A stretch of DNA of 64,000 nucleotides from Maribellus sediminis (GCF_011799805.1 NZ_WXUB01000003.1:434001-498000); one strand, 5' to 3'; counted from the first letter of the stretch, positions 1 to 8,167 are shown. Notes: generated from the sequence alone by a model not told the origin. Numbers and translations are program-made.

Positions 1-196
1 GTGAAATCACTCCTACATTTTTTCTGTCTTCCCTGGCTTTGAGGAGATTTTGCAGCGTATTGTCAGTGCTTCCATCATCAACACACACGATTTCGAAAGG
101 CATGCAAGTGGTTCTGACATTACTAATCACTTCATCAATCAGACGGGCGACCAGCGAACCTTCGTTAAAAAGCGGTATGATAACGGATAATTTCAT
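1..196 (-). CDS. GT2 family glycosyltransferase, N-terminal part (cut by window edge)
   Basis: The first 65 codons of a gene that runs off the left edge. The reading frame starts at an ATG whose complement is at 194-196 and begins MKLSVIIPLFNEGS, followed by a VCVDDGSTDNTL segment. That is the nucleotide-sugar binding start of the GT-A fold (VIIP.FNE, then the DDGSTD strand) seen in dolichol-phosphate-mannose-synthase-like and related GT2 enzymes. Such enzymes act at the cytoplasmic face of the membrane, transferring a sugar from an NDP or polyprenyl donor. The start lies 8 bases after the stop of the upstream oxidoreductase gene on the same strand, so it is probably the third gene of that operon. 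The substrate cannot be told from this fragment. Confidence 0.85.
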   Translation of the reverse strand, partial: MKLSVIIPLFNEGSLVARLIDEVISNVRTTCMPFEIVCVDDGSTDNTLQNLLKAREDRKNVGVIS

Positions 197-204
197 TCTC
201 TTTC

Positions 205-1545
205 TTAAGCTTTATGTGCTGTGCCGGGAACAGGAACAGGAAATTCCATGTCAACCGGTCCCATTTCGTATTTATCCGGCCCCAGTCGTTCGGTCGAAGT
301 CATCATTTCTTCCCAGGTCACTTTCTGCCCGGTATAGGCCGCAGTTCTTCCCATAATTGCAGTAAGTGTAGAAACCGCGGTCCGTTCTGCTTCAACTACC
401 GGCTGATTTGTTCTGATCGATGTTACAAGGTGAATATGTTCCTGTACGTACGGAGAAACTTCCAGCGATCCGGTTGAACGTCCGTTCTCGTCTTTTGGAT
501 AGTCGTAGGTCCATTTCACCGAACCATCGAAATTGTAAACGGTATTTTTACAGTTGGTGTACCCTTCGGTTCCCATTATCATTTCACCCATTTGGTTGGC
601 ACAACCATCAATTTGCCGCGAGAAACTGTGTGACGAAACACCATTTCCGAAATCAAAATCGATGCTGAAAAAATCGTACTGATCTCCGGTCAGCCTGCGT
701 GCACGGCCACCAAAACCAATTGCTTCCTCGGGGTGTTTCCCCATAAACCAGTTTACTATATCAATGTTGTGAACGTGCGTATCGAGAATGTGGTCGCCGC
801 CCAACCAGCAGAAATTGTTCCAGTTGCGAAGCATGTATTCCATATCGCTCCAACCCTCTTCGCGGGTGCGGAACCACACATGCGACTGCATCCAGAATGC
901 TTTGGCCGATTTTAGTTCGCCAATGGCACCGCCGGCTACCTGCTTGTAAGTTTCCAGATAATCAGCACGGTGACGACGCTGAGTTCCGGTAATAATCGTC
1001 AACCCCATATTTTCGGCCTTTTTTGAAGTGGCAATGATCCGTCGTGCTCCAACAGGATCAACACAGGCCGGCTTTTCCATAAAAACATGTTTCTTAGCCT
1101 GAACAGCAGCATCAAGGTGCTCAGGACGAAAATGTGGAGGCGTTGCCAGGATAACGATATCAACATCCATATCCAGCACTTTTTTATAAGCATCGAATCC
1201 CCAGAAACAATTCTTTTCGGGCACTTCAACGCGCTGTTTTAGCAGCTTATCGCGAGAGTCCCAAACTTTGTCTTCAAAAACATCGGCCAGTGCAACCAAA
1301 TGCAAATCGTGACCTGCTGCCAAAAAATTCAGCGCGGCACCCGTACCACGGTTACCACAACCGATCAGTCCGGCTTTTAATGCTTTTCCGTCAGGAGCTA
1401 TATCCAGCACCGGCGGAAAATCGTAATCAACTTCTTTCGTACTTTTCGAACAGGAGGAAAGTGCACTCACTCCAATAACACCGGCAGCTCCAAGCAAAGC
1501 CGATTTTTCGAGAAAATTCCTTCGTGATAGTTGATTCTTATCCAT
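205..1545 (-). CDS. Tat-exported Gfo/Idh/MocA family oxidoreductase
   Basis: 446 aa. The N-terminus has a twin-arginine signal (SRRNFLEKSALLGAAG) followed by an SALSSC segment that could serve as a lipobox, so the protein is probably exported folded and perhaps lipidated. A Rossmann NAD(P)-binding stretch follows (GLIGCGNRGTGAALNF, about residues 58-74), then the family's EKP motif (HVFMEKPACVDP, about 154-165), where the Lys is the usual catalytic residue. The C-terminal half is the alpha/beta substrate domain. Members oxidise or epimerise sugars and sugar acids with NAD(P); exported members carry tightly bound cofactor or have unknown electron partners. It starts 5 bases after the stop of the multiheme cytochrome gene, which suggests translational coupling and a possible redox link (inference). 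It lacks the features needed to call it GH109. Confidence 0.9.
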   Translation of the reverse strand: MDKNQLSRRNFLEKSALLGAAGVIGVSALSSCSKSTKEVDYDFPPVLDIAPDGKALKAGLIGCGNRGTGAALNFLAAGHDLHLVALADVFEDKVWDSRDKLLKQRVEVPEKNCFWGFDAYKKVLDMDVDIVILATPPHFRPEHLDAAVQAKKHVFMEKPACVDPVGARRIIATSKKAENMGLTIITGTQRRHRADYLETYKQVAGGAIGELKSAKAFWMQSHVWFRTREEGWSDMEYMLRNWNNFCWLGGDHILDTHVHNIDIVNWFMGKHPEEAIGFGGRARRLTGDQYDFFSIDFDFGNGVSSHSFSRQIDGCANQMGEMIMGTEGYTNCKNTVYNFDGSVKWTYDYPKDENGRSTGSLEVSPYVQEHIHLVTSIRTNQPVVEAERTAVSTLTAIMGRTAAYTGQKVTWEEMMTSTERLGPDKYEMGPVDMEFPVPVPGTAHKA

Positions 1546-1550
1546 TGTGC

Positions 1551-3080
1551 TTAATTTTTGTTTTCGTCTTTGTTAAAATCTTCGGGATGGTATTCACAAA
1601 CTACCCTGAATCCAACACTCTTAGTATCAGAATACCACCAGATACTCTTTGGAATTTGAGGATCGGTTACCAGCCAGTCAGTTGTTCGGGTAAAATCGCG
1701 CCGGGCTATCCTCAGGTCTTTGGGTGTATTTCTGAACGAACCTCCGCGGACTACGTGTTCCATCCCGCTGCGAGGTCCCCTGGGATTCAGGACGGTGCCT
1801 TTCGGATATTTCCCGTAAACCTGTGGATCGTAATAATCAGCACAGAATTCGGCCACGTTTCCCAACATATTTTTTAATCCAAACGGATTGGGCAGAACTG
1901 CATCGGGCTGCTGCGTTTTATCCGGGCTGTTCCCATTACTGATCACGTACTGATCAAAAACCTCGGTGTTGGTTCCAAAAATCTTTTTTATAAAGCCATC
2001 GGCTTCAAAATCTTTTGGCGAACCTTCAAAAAAGTAGGACATTTCAGTACCTCCCCGGGCAGCATACTCCCACTCTGCTTCTGTAGGTAATCTATAATTT
2101 CTTCCGGTAACCTGGCTCAACCAACGACAGTAGGTTTCCGCTGCATGATGACTCATGGTAATGGCAGGCCGATTGCCTTTTCCCCAACCCTGATCAGGCG
2201 CGCCCCATGGAGGAGTAGCGCCGCTTATTCCGTCGGTTTCCTCATCCACTTCAACGGCTTCTTTACGACCCTGCGAGCCAGTGGCGGTAAAAAACGCCAG
2301 GTATTCGTCCCAGCTTACTTCTATTTCCGCCATCCAGAAATTATCCACTTTCACCTCACGAACCGGTCCTTCGTCGGATCTTCGGTATGGCTCGTCAGCA
2401 GGACTTCCCATTTTAAAAGTTCCACCCGGAATTGCTATCATTTTAAATGACACAGCAGTTCCCGGAATCTTCTCTTCAAAGGTTTCGAAAGACTGAACCT
2501 GTGTCAATTCATTGTAAATTTCTTTGGATGCCACAAGATCATCTTCACTGGCGAAAGTATTTTCCTCTCCGCGCCAGTGCCCAACATTATGGTGGCATTG
2601 AATACATGAATTACCTTCCGGATCACGTAAATATTTTATGTGTTGTTCACTTCCTTTCGCACTTAATGTAGACGGAAACATATTTGTGTGACATTTGATA
2701 CAGCCATCTTCATAAACAAATCGTTGCGCAGCCTCGGTCGAACGCTTGGCAGCCCAATCAATTTCTTCAATATCCATTGTCACGTATGCATACAAATCGT
2801 GAAAACCATGATAAGCTTTTCGGGTGAGAAAATGTGCTGTTTGATCCTCGGGAGGCAGATGACAGTCAACACATTTCACCGATACTCCGCTCGGTGTATT
2901 GTGATGCGGTGAAAGTCGCCAGCTAGCTTCTGCGTGTGGATGTACATGGCATGAAGCACAAAATTCATTGCTTGAAGTATAATCAACCGTTTTGTTGAAA
3001 AGTAAAAGAAAGAGAATCACACTGAGGCCTCCGGTAATGAAAAGGAGGTAATGTGTTCTTTTGATCGTTCTATTGGTCAT
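1551..3080 (-). CDS. Tetraheme NapC/NrfH-like cytochrome c fused to a SUMF1 (FGE-sulfatase fold) domain
   Basis: 509 aa. Residues 11-28 form one membrane anchor, with the following domain outside the cytoplasm. Four CxxCH haem-attachment sites follow at C41 (CASCH), C70 (CVDCH), C127 (CIKCH) and C159 (CIQCH). This is the NapC/NrfH quinol-dehydrogenase pattern in about 170 residues. From about 212 the chain becomes a SUMF1/EgtB/PvdO domain: IPGGTFKMGSPADE, RLPTEAEWEYAARGG, GNVAEFCADYY, VVRGGSF and the closing GFRVVC. The cysteines that bind copper in true formylglycine-generating enzymes, just after RGGS(W/F), are absent (RGGSFRNTPKDLRIARR), so sulfatase activation is unlikely. Role inferred: a quinol-linked periplasmic electron carrier with a binding or oxygenase-like domain. 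First gene of a three-gene run. The upstream region 3081-3313 also serves the divergent regulator. Confidence 0.9.
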   Translation of the reverse strand: MTNRTIKRTHYLLFITGGLSVILFLLLFNKTVDYTSSNEFCASCHVHPHAEASWRLSPHHNTPSGVSVKCVDCHLPPEDQTAHFLTRKAYHGFHDLYAYVTMDIEEIDWAAKRSTEAAQRFVYEDGCIKCHTNMFPSTLSAKGSEQHIKYLRDPEGNSCIQCHHNVGHWRGEENTFASEDDLVASKEIYNELTQVQSFETFEEKIPGTAVSFKMIAIPGGTFKMGSPADEPYRRSDEGPVREVKVDNFWMAEIEVSWDEYLAFFTATGSQGRKEAVEVDEETDGISGATPPWGAPDQGWGKGNRPAITMSHHAAETYCRWLSQVTGRNYRLPTEAEWEYAARGGTEMSYFFEGSPKDFEADGFIKKIFGTNTEVFDQYVISNGNSPDKTQQPDAVLPNPFGLKNMLGNVAEFCADYYDPQVYGKYPKGTVLNPRGPRSGMEHVVRGGSFRNTPKDLRIARRDFTRTTDWLVTDPQIPKSIWWYSDTKSVGFRVVCEYHPEDFNKDENKN

Positions 3081-3262
3081 CCCAGAATCAATTTGAAGTG
3101 CAAGTATACGCGCGCGCCATTAGCTGTCTATTAACAGCCCTACAAACCCAATCTTATCATCGTCTTAATTTACTCTTAATTTTTTCTGTAAGTAATTGAC
3201 TAAAAACTGATTTTGAAAATCAAATATTTTTTGAAAAATCTTTCTACACAAAAACAAATTAA

Positions 3263-3270
3263 TATATTTG
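3263..3270 (+). promoter_or_regulatory. Candidate -7 promoter element (TATATTTG)
   Basis: TATATTTG matches the Bacteroidota sigma-70 -7 consensus TAnnTTTG and lies 44 bases before the GTG start of the LamG regulator gene. The best -33 candidate is TTTC at 3241-3244 with an 18-base spacer, which is short and imperfect. Confidence 0.4.
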
Positions 3271-3313
3271 GAGTCAGAATAAGCAGAAATTAAGGCTTAA
3301 TTTCAATTCATCT

Positions 3314-5839
3314 GTGGGTATAGTGAGTAGTAAATTTTGGTATAAATGTATCGTTTCAACCCTTCTGATCCTGGTATCAGGCATAATTTGTCGTGCCAAT
3401 GATTTTTCAGAAAACACCTTTTTGGTTGCCAGTATTTCACCTTCAGACTATAACAATACAAAACTTTGGGAATTCATTGGAGAAAACAACTGGGTTGCAC
3501 TCGAATTTATTCTTGACAGTACTGAAAATAATGCGGTAATTCGAAACAGCACTATTCAGCTTACTGAGGTACTTGAAAAAATAGCGAGTCTGGCCGATGC
3601 TGATGAATCGAAAATTATTCCGGTTTTCGTCAATTTTAGAGGAGATATCCACCTACTCGACTCGATTATTACAGCTTCGCCAGTTTCAAGTAAAATATTT
3701 TACTTACCACAGGGCGAAACCTGGCCATCCACCGAATACCTGATTCAGGCTAACCGAAGAATCATTTTTTTTGTTGAAGGTGAAATTGAAAATGAAAGTC
3801 GGATTTTTCATCGCGTTGATGATTATGCCCTTCAAATCTCTGCCAGCCGTTTCACCCCCAACTCTGTCATGCTTAGTAATGAATCAAAAATCAATAAAGA
3901 GCTCTTCAAGATTAACGATTTTCAGAGGCTACCAACCGGATCAGTTTCCGAGCGACTCGGTAAAAATATGATTCAGGACTATGTGAACTTTCTGCTCGAA
4001 AGCTGGAGAAAATATGGTAAGAAACCCAATTTTATAGGAGTGGGGAATACTATTCTCAGTTTCAATTTTATTGTCGACCAGTTAAATTCCTTTAACTCGA
4101 TCAAGGGCCAGGTGAGAACCACCGGAAAAAACCTGGAACGGGTTTACTGGAAAAATCCCGACATTCTTGTTTCCGGTGGCAAATTTAGTTTTCCTGTCAG
4201 GGGAGGTGAAGAGGTTATTTTGTCGCCATTCGCCCCTGGCTACGAAATGTCTCCCGCTCAACTGATTATTACTGCCGAAATGATCCTGCAGGATAATTAT
4301 GCCGTTCTCGCTACCCCTATGGATCTCAGTGAGGGATTAACCGCTTCCTTTCAGTTCGACGGATCAATTACGAACATGCTTCACCCAACTGCAACTTACC
4401 AGGGTGAAAAGTACTCCTTCACAGAAGACATTGACCGGGGAACGGTTTTAAAACTCCCGGAAAATGCCAACGTTCTGCTCGGTAATCCGGAACAATACGG
4501 CCTGCCAAACAGCAGTTTTACAGTGAGTTGTTTTGTAAAATTTACCGATATCCTGGAGTTTGGCGATAACGCTATTTTAGGAAACAGTGAAACCGGATAC
4601 CGTAGAGGTATGCACCTGATCCTTCGTTCGGGACACCCTTATTTTGGATTGTGGTCGAACGATTATATTTCGGAAGAAGTACTGGACAACAACACCTGGT
4701 ACCATCTTACCTGGCGTTACATCATCGAAACAGGTCAGCAAGCCATTTTTCTGAATGGACAATATGTTGGCGGATCTGACGGTCATCCGCCGTATTCAGG
4801 AACCAGCGACTTGCATATTGGAAGTGCACTGTCGCAGGGAGCCAGTTTGCGAGGATATATCGATAATCTGAATATCTGGAACCGTCCGCTGGGAATCGAA
4901 GAGATCAACCGGCTTTCAATCGACGAAGAAATTAACCTCCAAAAAGATGCAGCTGATAAACTCCCGGTGCCCCGCGAGTTGTTGATTGTAGCCATAGTTG
5001 TGATCACCCTTTTTATTGCCGTTCTTCTGTTCATTCTGGTTTTCAGGTTAATCAGGTTCAATAAACAAACTGTGAATAAAGTGTTGCCAAGCATTCCAAA
5101 TAAAAATCAAATACAGCTATTTGGTGAATTTAAGGCCATTAATTCAAAAGGTGAGGACGTTTCTGCCTCGTTCACACCTAAAGTGCGCGAATTGCTTATT
5201 TTCTGCATTTTACATCACCTCCGAAACAACAGCACCGGAGCGTCGATCAGCCATATAGATGAAACACTTTGGGAAGGCATTCCGGCACGGAAAGTAGCTA
5301 ACAACCGTGCGGTTACGCTAAATAAGCTCCGAAGGCTACTTGTTGAGTTCGACAAGATTGATTTGATTTCGAATCGGGGTTACCTCATTTTCAAAGCCGA
5401 AGGATCGTTCTTCTGTGATTATATCCAGGCTTTTCAGCTTTGTCAGATCAGGGAAGGAATGTCGCGCGATCAACTGGAGTCTTTTTTCCACCTTGTAAAA
5501 GTCGGCAGTCTTTTAAAAGGAACCGACTGGCCCTGGCTAGATGAAATCCGTGGTTATATAGGGAACCAGGTGATCGACAACCTGTTGAAACTGGCGGCTG
5601 ATTATCAGAAAGAGAAAAGGACACAGGACGTTGAACATGTTGCCCAACGTATTCTTGATTATGATGATTTAAACGAAGAAGCCGTTTATTTGCAGATCTG
5701 GGCACAACAAAAAACCGGAAATACTCACCTGGCAAAATTTCATTTCGAATCGTTCTGCACCAGGTACGAGAAAAGCATGGGAACTAAATACCAGATGAGC
5801 TTCACCGAATTTTCGAGGCATTTTGCTGAAAACACCTGA
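3314..5839 (+). CDS. Membrane-tethered transcriptional regulator: periplasmic PLC-like and LamG domains, TM helix, cytoplasmic wHTH plus BTAD-like repeat
   Basis: 841 aa from a GTG start; no ATG is available in frame, and a second GTG three codons in is equally possible. Residues 11-28 look like a signal peptide. Residues 35-160 have the strand and helix order of a degenerate PI-PLC-X/TIM barrel, with a line like PSTEYLIQANRRIIFF, but I see no catalytic His pair. Residues 342-530 are a LamG/concanavalin fold (FTVSCFVKF, NNTWYHLTWRY, IFLNGQYVGG, GYIDNLNIWNRPL). A single transmembrane helix lies at about 556-578. Residues 600-695 are an OmpR/SARP-type winged helix (NNRAVTLNKLRRLL, LISNRGYLIF). 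Residues 700-841 resemble the TPR-like bacterial transcriptional activator domain. Topology inferred: outside ligand sensing, inside DNA binding, with no phosphorelay. Targets unknown; the divergent cytochrome operon is the nearest candidate. Confidence 0.75.
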   Translation: MGIVSSKFWYKCIVSTLLILVSGIICRANDFSENTFLVASISPSDYNNTKLWEFIGENNWVALEFILDSTENNAVIRNSTIQLTEVLEKIASLADADESKIIPVFVNFRGDIHLLDSIITASPVSSKIFYLPQGETWPSTEYLIQANRRIIFFVEGEIENESRIFHRVDDYALQISASRFTPNSVMLSNESKINKELFKINDFQRLPTGSVSERLGKNMIQDYVNFLLESWRKYGKKPNFIGVGNTILSFNFIVDQLNSFNSIKGQVRTTGKNLERVYWKNPDILVSGGKFSFPVRGGEEVILSPFAPGYEMSPAQLIITAEMILQDNYAVLATPMDLSEGLTASFQFDGSITNMLHPTATYQGEKYSFTEDIDRGTVLKLPENANVLLGNPEQYGLPNSSFTVSCFVKFTDILEFGDNAILGNSETGYRRGMHLILRSGHPYFGLWSNDYISEEVLDNNTWYHLTWRYIIETGQQAIFLNGQYVGGSDGHPPYSGTSDLHIGSALSQGASLRGYIDNLNIWNRPLGIEEINRLSIDEEINLQKDAADKLPVPRELLIVAIVVITLFIAVLLFILVFRLIRFNKQTVNKVLPSIPNKNQIQLFGEFKAINSKGEDVSASFTPKVRELLIFCILHHLRNNSTGASISHIDETLWEGIPARKVANNRAVTLNKLRRLLVEFDKIDLISNRGYLIFKAEGSFFCDYIQAFQLCQIREGMSRDQLESFFHLVKVGSLLKGTDWPWLDEIRGYIGNQVIDNLLKLAADYQKEKRTQDVEHVAQRILDYDDLNEEAVYLQIWAQQKTGNTHLAKFHFESFCTRYEKSMGTKYQMSFTEFSRHFAENT

Positions 5840-5872
5840 TCCACGTTTCCTTATTAATACGATTTTTTTGGT

Positions 5873-5904
5873 TTTGCCTGACAACTAAAAAAGGCCTACT
5901 TTTG
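5873..5904 (+). promoter_or_regulatory. Bacteroidota housekeeping promoter upstream of the HAD gene
   Basis: TTTG at 5873-5876, a 20-base spacer, then TACTTTTG at 5897-5904. This is a full match to the Bacteroidota -33/-7 consensus, ending 23 bases before the ATG. Confidence 0.7.
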
Positions 5905-5927
5905 CCATCAATTAAAAGCAGAAAACA

Positions 5928-6698
5928 ATGGCACAACTGGCATTTGAAGCAGTAATTTTTGATATGGACGGCGTAATTACAAAAACAGCAATTACACACA
6001 CGGCCGCCTGGAAAAAAATGTTTGATGAATACCTGCAAAAGCGGGCGGTTGAACACGGTGAAGCATTTCAGGAATTCACACAAAAGGATTACCTGGCATA
6101 TGTTGACGGGAAACCTCGATACAAAGGAGTGACATCGTTTCTGGAATCGCGGAACATTGAACTGCCATTTGGCGACGCTGCTGACGAACCGGGCATGGAA
6201 ACCATTTGCGGACTGGGAAACCGTAAAAACATTGCCTTTAACGAAGTTATTGCCCGCGATGGTGTTGAAGTATATGAGTCGACTGCACAACTTTTGGAAG
6301 ACCTTACCAAAGCCGGAATTAAACTGGGTGTAGCATCATCGAGTAAAAACTGTGCACCTGTGCTGGAAGCGGTCGATCTGCTAAAAACCTTTGGAGCACG
6401 CGTTGACGGTGTGGTTTCAGCAGAACTTGGTTTACACGGAAAACCGGAGCCTGATATTTTTACCACTGCCTGCGAAATACTGGGATCGACACCTGCAAAA
6501 TCGATTGTGGTGGAGGATGCTGTTTCTGGTGTCCAGGCCGGAGCTAAAGGAAAGTTCGGACTAACACTTGGTATCGCGCGAGAAAATAACGAAAAGGAAC
6601 TTGCCGAAAACGGGGCCGATTTCGTTGTGACCGACCTGGAAGAAGTCGGAGGTATTGAGGGGCTCAACAAGTTGTTTCTTGAGAATTCATCGAAATAA
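5928..6698 (+). CDS. HAD-superfamily beta-phosphoglucomutase-like phosphatase
   Basis: 256 aa. Motif I is VIFDMDGVITKT, with nucleophile D12 and acid/base D14. Motif II is the Ser in GVASSSKN. The motif III Lys is in HGKPEPDIF, and motif IV is VVEDAVSGVQAG. A helical cap is inserted after motif I (about residues 18-90), as in subclass I HADs such as beta-phosphoglucomutase and trehalose- or sugar-phosphate phosphatases. The FDMDGVITKT...AAWKKMFDEYL arrangement resembles HADs found beside glycoside phosphorylases, but no such partner is nearby. Cytoplasmic. Substrate unknown; a sugar phosphate is likely. It has its own promoter and ends at the base next to the convergent folK stop, so there is no room for a separate terminator. 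Confidence 0.88.
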   Translation: MAQLAFEAVIFDMDGVITKTAITHTAAWKKMFDEYLQKRAVEHGEAFQEFTQKDYLAYVDGKPRYKGVTSFLESRNIELPFGDAADEPGMETICGLGNRKNIAFNEVIARDGVEVYESTAQLLEDLTKAGIKLGVASSSKNCAPVLEAVDLLKTFGARVDGVVSAELGLHGKPEPDIFTTACEILGSTPAKSIVVEDAVSGVQAGAKGKFGLTLGIARENNEKELAENGADFVVTDLEEVGGIEGLNKLFLENSSK

Positions 6699-7085
6699 TT
6701 AGTCCGGAAAAGGACCTTCATCAACCGCACGGACACTGGTACGAATAAACTCGCGGGTAAAGTAGTCCTGATCAACAATTTCGCCGTTCCAGACCACGAT
6801 ATCCAGATCCATAGTACGCGGGCCAAATTTTGGACCACAGCGGTCGCGTCCCAACTGATCTTCAATTTCTTTCAGCAGCTTAGTCAGTGAAGCTCTGTCT
6901 TTCTCTGTTTCAATTTTTACCGCACCGTTGGTATAGTCCGGTTGCTCTTTAATCCCGACAGGTTTGGTACGAATCATTGGCGAAACCTTAATTACCTTAA
7001 CTTTTGATTTCAGGATTTCAAGCATTTGGGAAATGTTTTTATCGGCATCGATATTGGAACCAATGCCAATGATACAGCTGTTCAT
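6699..7085 (-). CDS. folK: 6-hydroxymethyl-7,8-dihydropterin pyrophosphokinase
   Basis: 128 aa, shorter than the E. coli enzyme (about 159) but complete. The N-terminal IIGIGSNIDADKNI is the HPPK opening. The catalytic strand is RDRCGPKFGPRTMDLDIVVW, matching the family signature (R.R...gpR.iDlDil) with the two magnesium-binding Asp. It transfers pyrophosphate from ATP to 6-hydroxymethyl-dihydropterin in folate synthesis. Its ATG overlaps the stop of the upstream FolX-like gene by 4 bases (ATGA), a strong sign of translational coupling. Last gene of the pterin run. Confidence 0.93.
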   Translation of the reverse strand: MNSCIIGIGSNIDADKNISQMLEILKSKVKVIKVSPMIRTKPVGIKEQPDYTNGAVKIETEKDRASLTKLLKEIEDQLGRDRCGPKFGPRTMDLDIVVWNGEIVDQDYFTREFIRTSVRAVDEGPFPD

Positions 7086-7435
7086 CGACGTGCCTCCATT
7101 TGAAGCGATACTGACTCGGCGAAACGCAGCGCATGCGGTTTATCTACCTCCACTTTTGCCCACGTTACACGTTCATCTTCCATCACCAGATCAAGAATTT
7201 TTTTAGTTAAAACTTCCAGCAGTTTAAACTGTCCTTCCTGAACCAGGCTTATCACTTTTTTTGTAACTGTTTTGTAGTCGAAGATGTCGTCCGGTTCATC
7301 AGCTTCAAGCGCTGCCTCCGGAATATCCGTCTCAATTTCGATGTTGATTACTACATCCTGCTTGTTTATCAGTTCTTCGGGATTGAACCCGATGTAGGTT
7401 CTGATTAACAGGTTTTTTACACGTATTATTGCCAT
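7082..7435 (-). CDS. FolX-like pterin epimerase/aldolase (dihydroneopterin aldolase superfamily)
   Basis: 117 aa of the FolB/FolX T-fold family. It begins IIRVKNLLIRTYIGFNPEE, with QDVVINIEI, FDYKTVTKKVISLV and LLEVLTKKILDLV. It ends VEVDKPHALRFAESVSL, where classical FolB has KPGA.RGA..VGV. The HALR.A.SVS ending and the IIR.KNL.iRT.IGF opening are those of E. coli FolX (dihydroneopterin triphosphate 2'-epimerase). The usual Bacteroidota FolB (YHGV..QE..VGN.F) looks different. Catalytic candidates Glu (PEEL), Tyr (FDYKT) and Lys (VDKPH) are all present, so aldolase activity cannot be excluded. It sits 3 bases after the SDR gene and overlaps folK by 4 bases. The FolX call is from motif memory, not an alignment. 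Confidence 0.8.
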   Translation of the reverse strand: MAIIRVKNLLIRTYIGFNPEELINKQDVVINIEIETDIPEAALEADEPDDIFDYKTVTKKVISLVQEGQFKLLEVLTKKILDLVMEDERVTWAKVEVDKPHALRFAESVSLQMEARR

Positions 7436-7438
7436 TTT

Positions 7439-8167
7439 TTATCCGTTAGTTCCAAGGTTTTCGCCACCGTCGGCAAACAAAAGTTGCCCTGCCAGGTGAT
7501 CGTTCTCCAAAATATAATCGATACTTCTTAGAATCGGCTCAACACCACCCGGCTTTTTCATCGGAATATTCTCTGCCAATTTTTGCAGGTATTCCTCACC
7601 TTCATCGGCCGGAGCCAAAGTAACACCCGGTGCGATGGCATTTATCCTTATTTCAGGGGCCAATTCCAGCGCTGCCATTTTGGTGCTTTCCCACAGTGCT
7701 TTTTTTGAAAGTGAATAAGCTGCATAATCCGATTTATTGCCAGTTATCCTTGTATCCACAAAGTTAATAATGTTGCCCTTCTTGCAGTAATTGGCAAAAT
7801 CGCGCATCAAAAAAAACGGAGCTTTGAAGTTCACATTCACCTGGCTGTCGAATAGTTCCTCCGAAGTTTCCTGAAAAGCACCTTTATTAAATACCGAAGC
7901 ATTATTGACCAGCAAATCAAAAGGTCCTCGTTTCTCAACAATATTCGGAATCAGACTTACCACTTCGTGAATGTTGGCTAAATTAGCAGTAACCGAAGAA
8001 AAAAGCTGTTTTGGATATTCCGCAATCAAATCCTGAACCAATGCAATAGCTGTTTCAGCAGAATGATTAAAATGTATGATAACATTCCAACCTTTTTTTG
8101 CCAGATGTTCTGTTATGGCCCTGCCTATTCGCTTCGATCCGCCCGTTATAAGTGCCGTTTTATTCAT
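7439..8167 (-). CDS. Short-chain dehydrogenase resembling dihydromonapterin/pteridine reductase (FolM/PTR1 type)
   Basis: 242 aa. The cofactor loop is ALITGGSKRIGRAI, a TGxxKRxG variant of the SDR glycine motif that is typical of pteridine reductases (PTR1, FolM) and indicates NADPH. NNASVF is the NNAG motif equivalent, the active-site YxxxK is in AYSLSKKAL, and a D in INFVDTRITG stands where most SDRs have the catalytic Ser; the same place in FolM/PTR1 is an Asp. The end is LLFADGGENLG. Expected reaction: reduction of dihydromonapterin, biopterin or dihydrofolate to the tetrahydro form. First gene of the folM-like/folX-like/folK run, which supports the pterin assignment by context. A simple 3-oxoacyl-ACP-reductase-like role is less likely. 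Confidence 0.78.
   Translation of the reverse strand: MNKTALITGGSKRIGRAITEHLAKKGWNVIIHFNHSAETAIALVQDLIAEYPKQLFSSVTANLANIHEVVSLIPNIVEKRGPFDLLVNNASVFNKGAFQETSEELFDSQVNVNFKAPFFLMRDFANYCKKGNIINFVDTRITGNKSDYAAYSLSKKALWESTKMAALELAPEIRINAIAPGVTLAPADEGEEYLQKLAENIPMKKPGGVEPILRSIDYILENDHLAGQLLFADGGENLGTNG

Noticed and set aside
205-1545. GH109 glycosidase
   Set aside because: The fold and Tat signal fit, but the family-specific blocks I remember for GH109 are not visible.
1551-3080. Sulfatase-activating formylglycine-generating enzyme
   Set aside because: The copper-binding cysteines after RGGS are missing and no sulfatase gene is in the window.
6089-6865. Long open frame antisense to the HAD gene
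   Set aside because: It has serine-rich low-complexity translation and no family features; the plus-strand HAD gene has all its motifs.
7082-7435. Ordinary FolB dihydroneopterin aldolase
   Set aside because: The N- and C-terminal blocks match FolX better and the neighbour is FolM-like; kept as an alternative in the entry.
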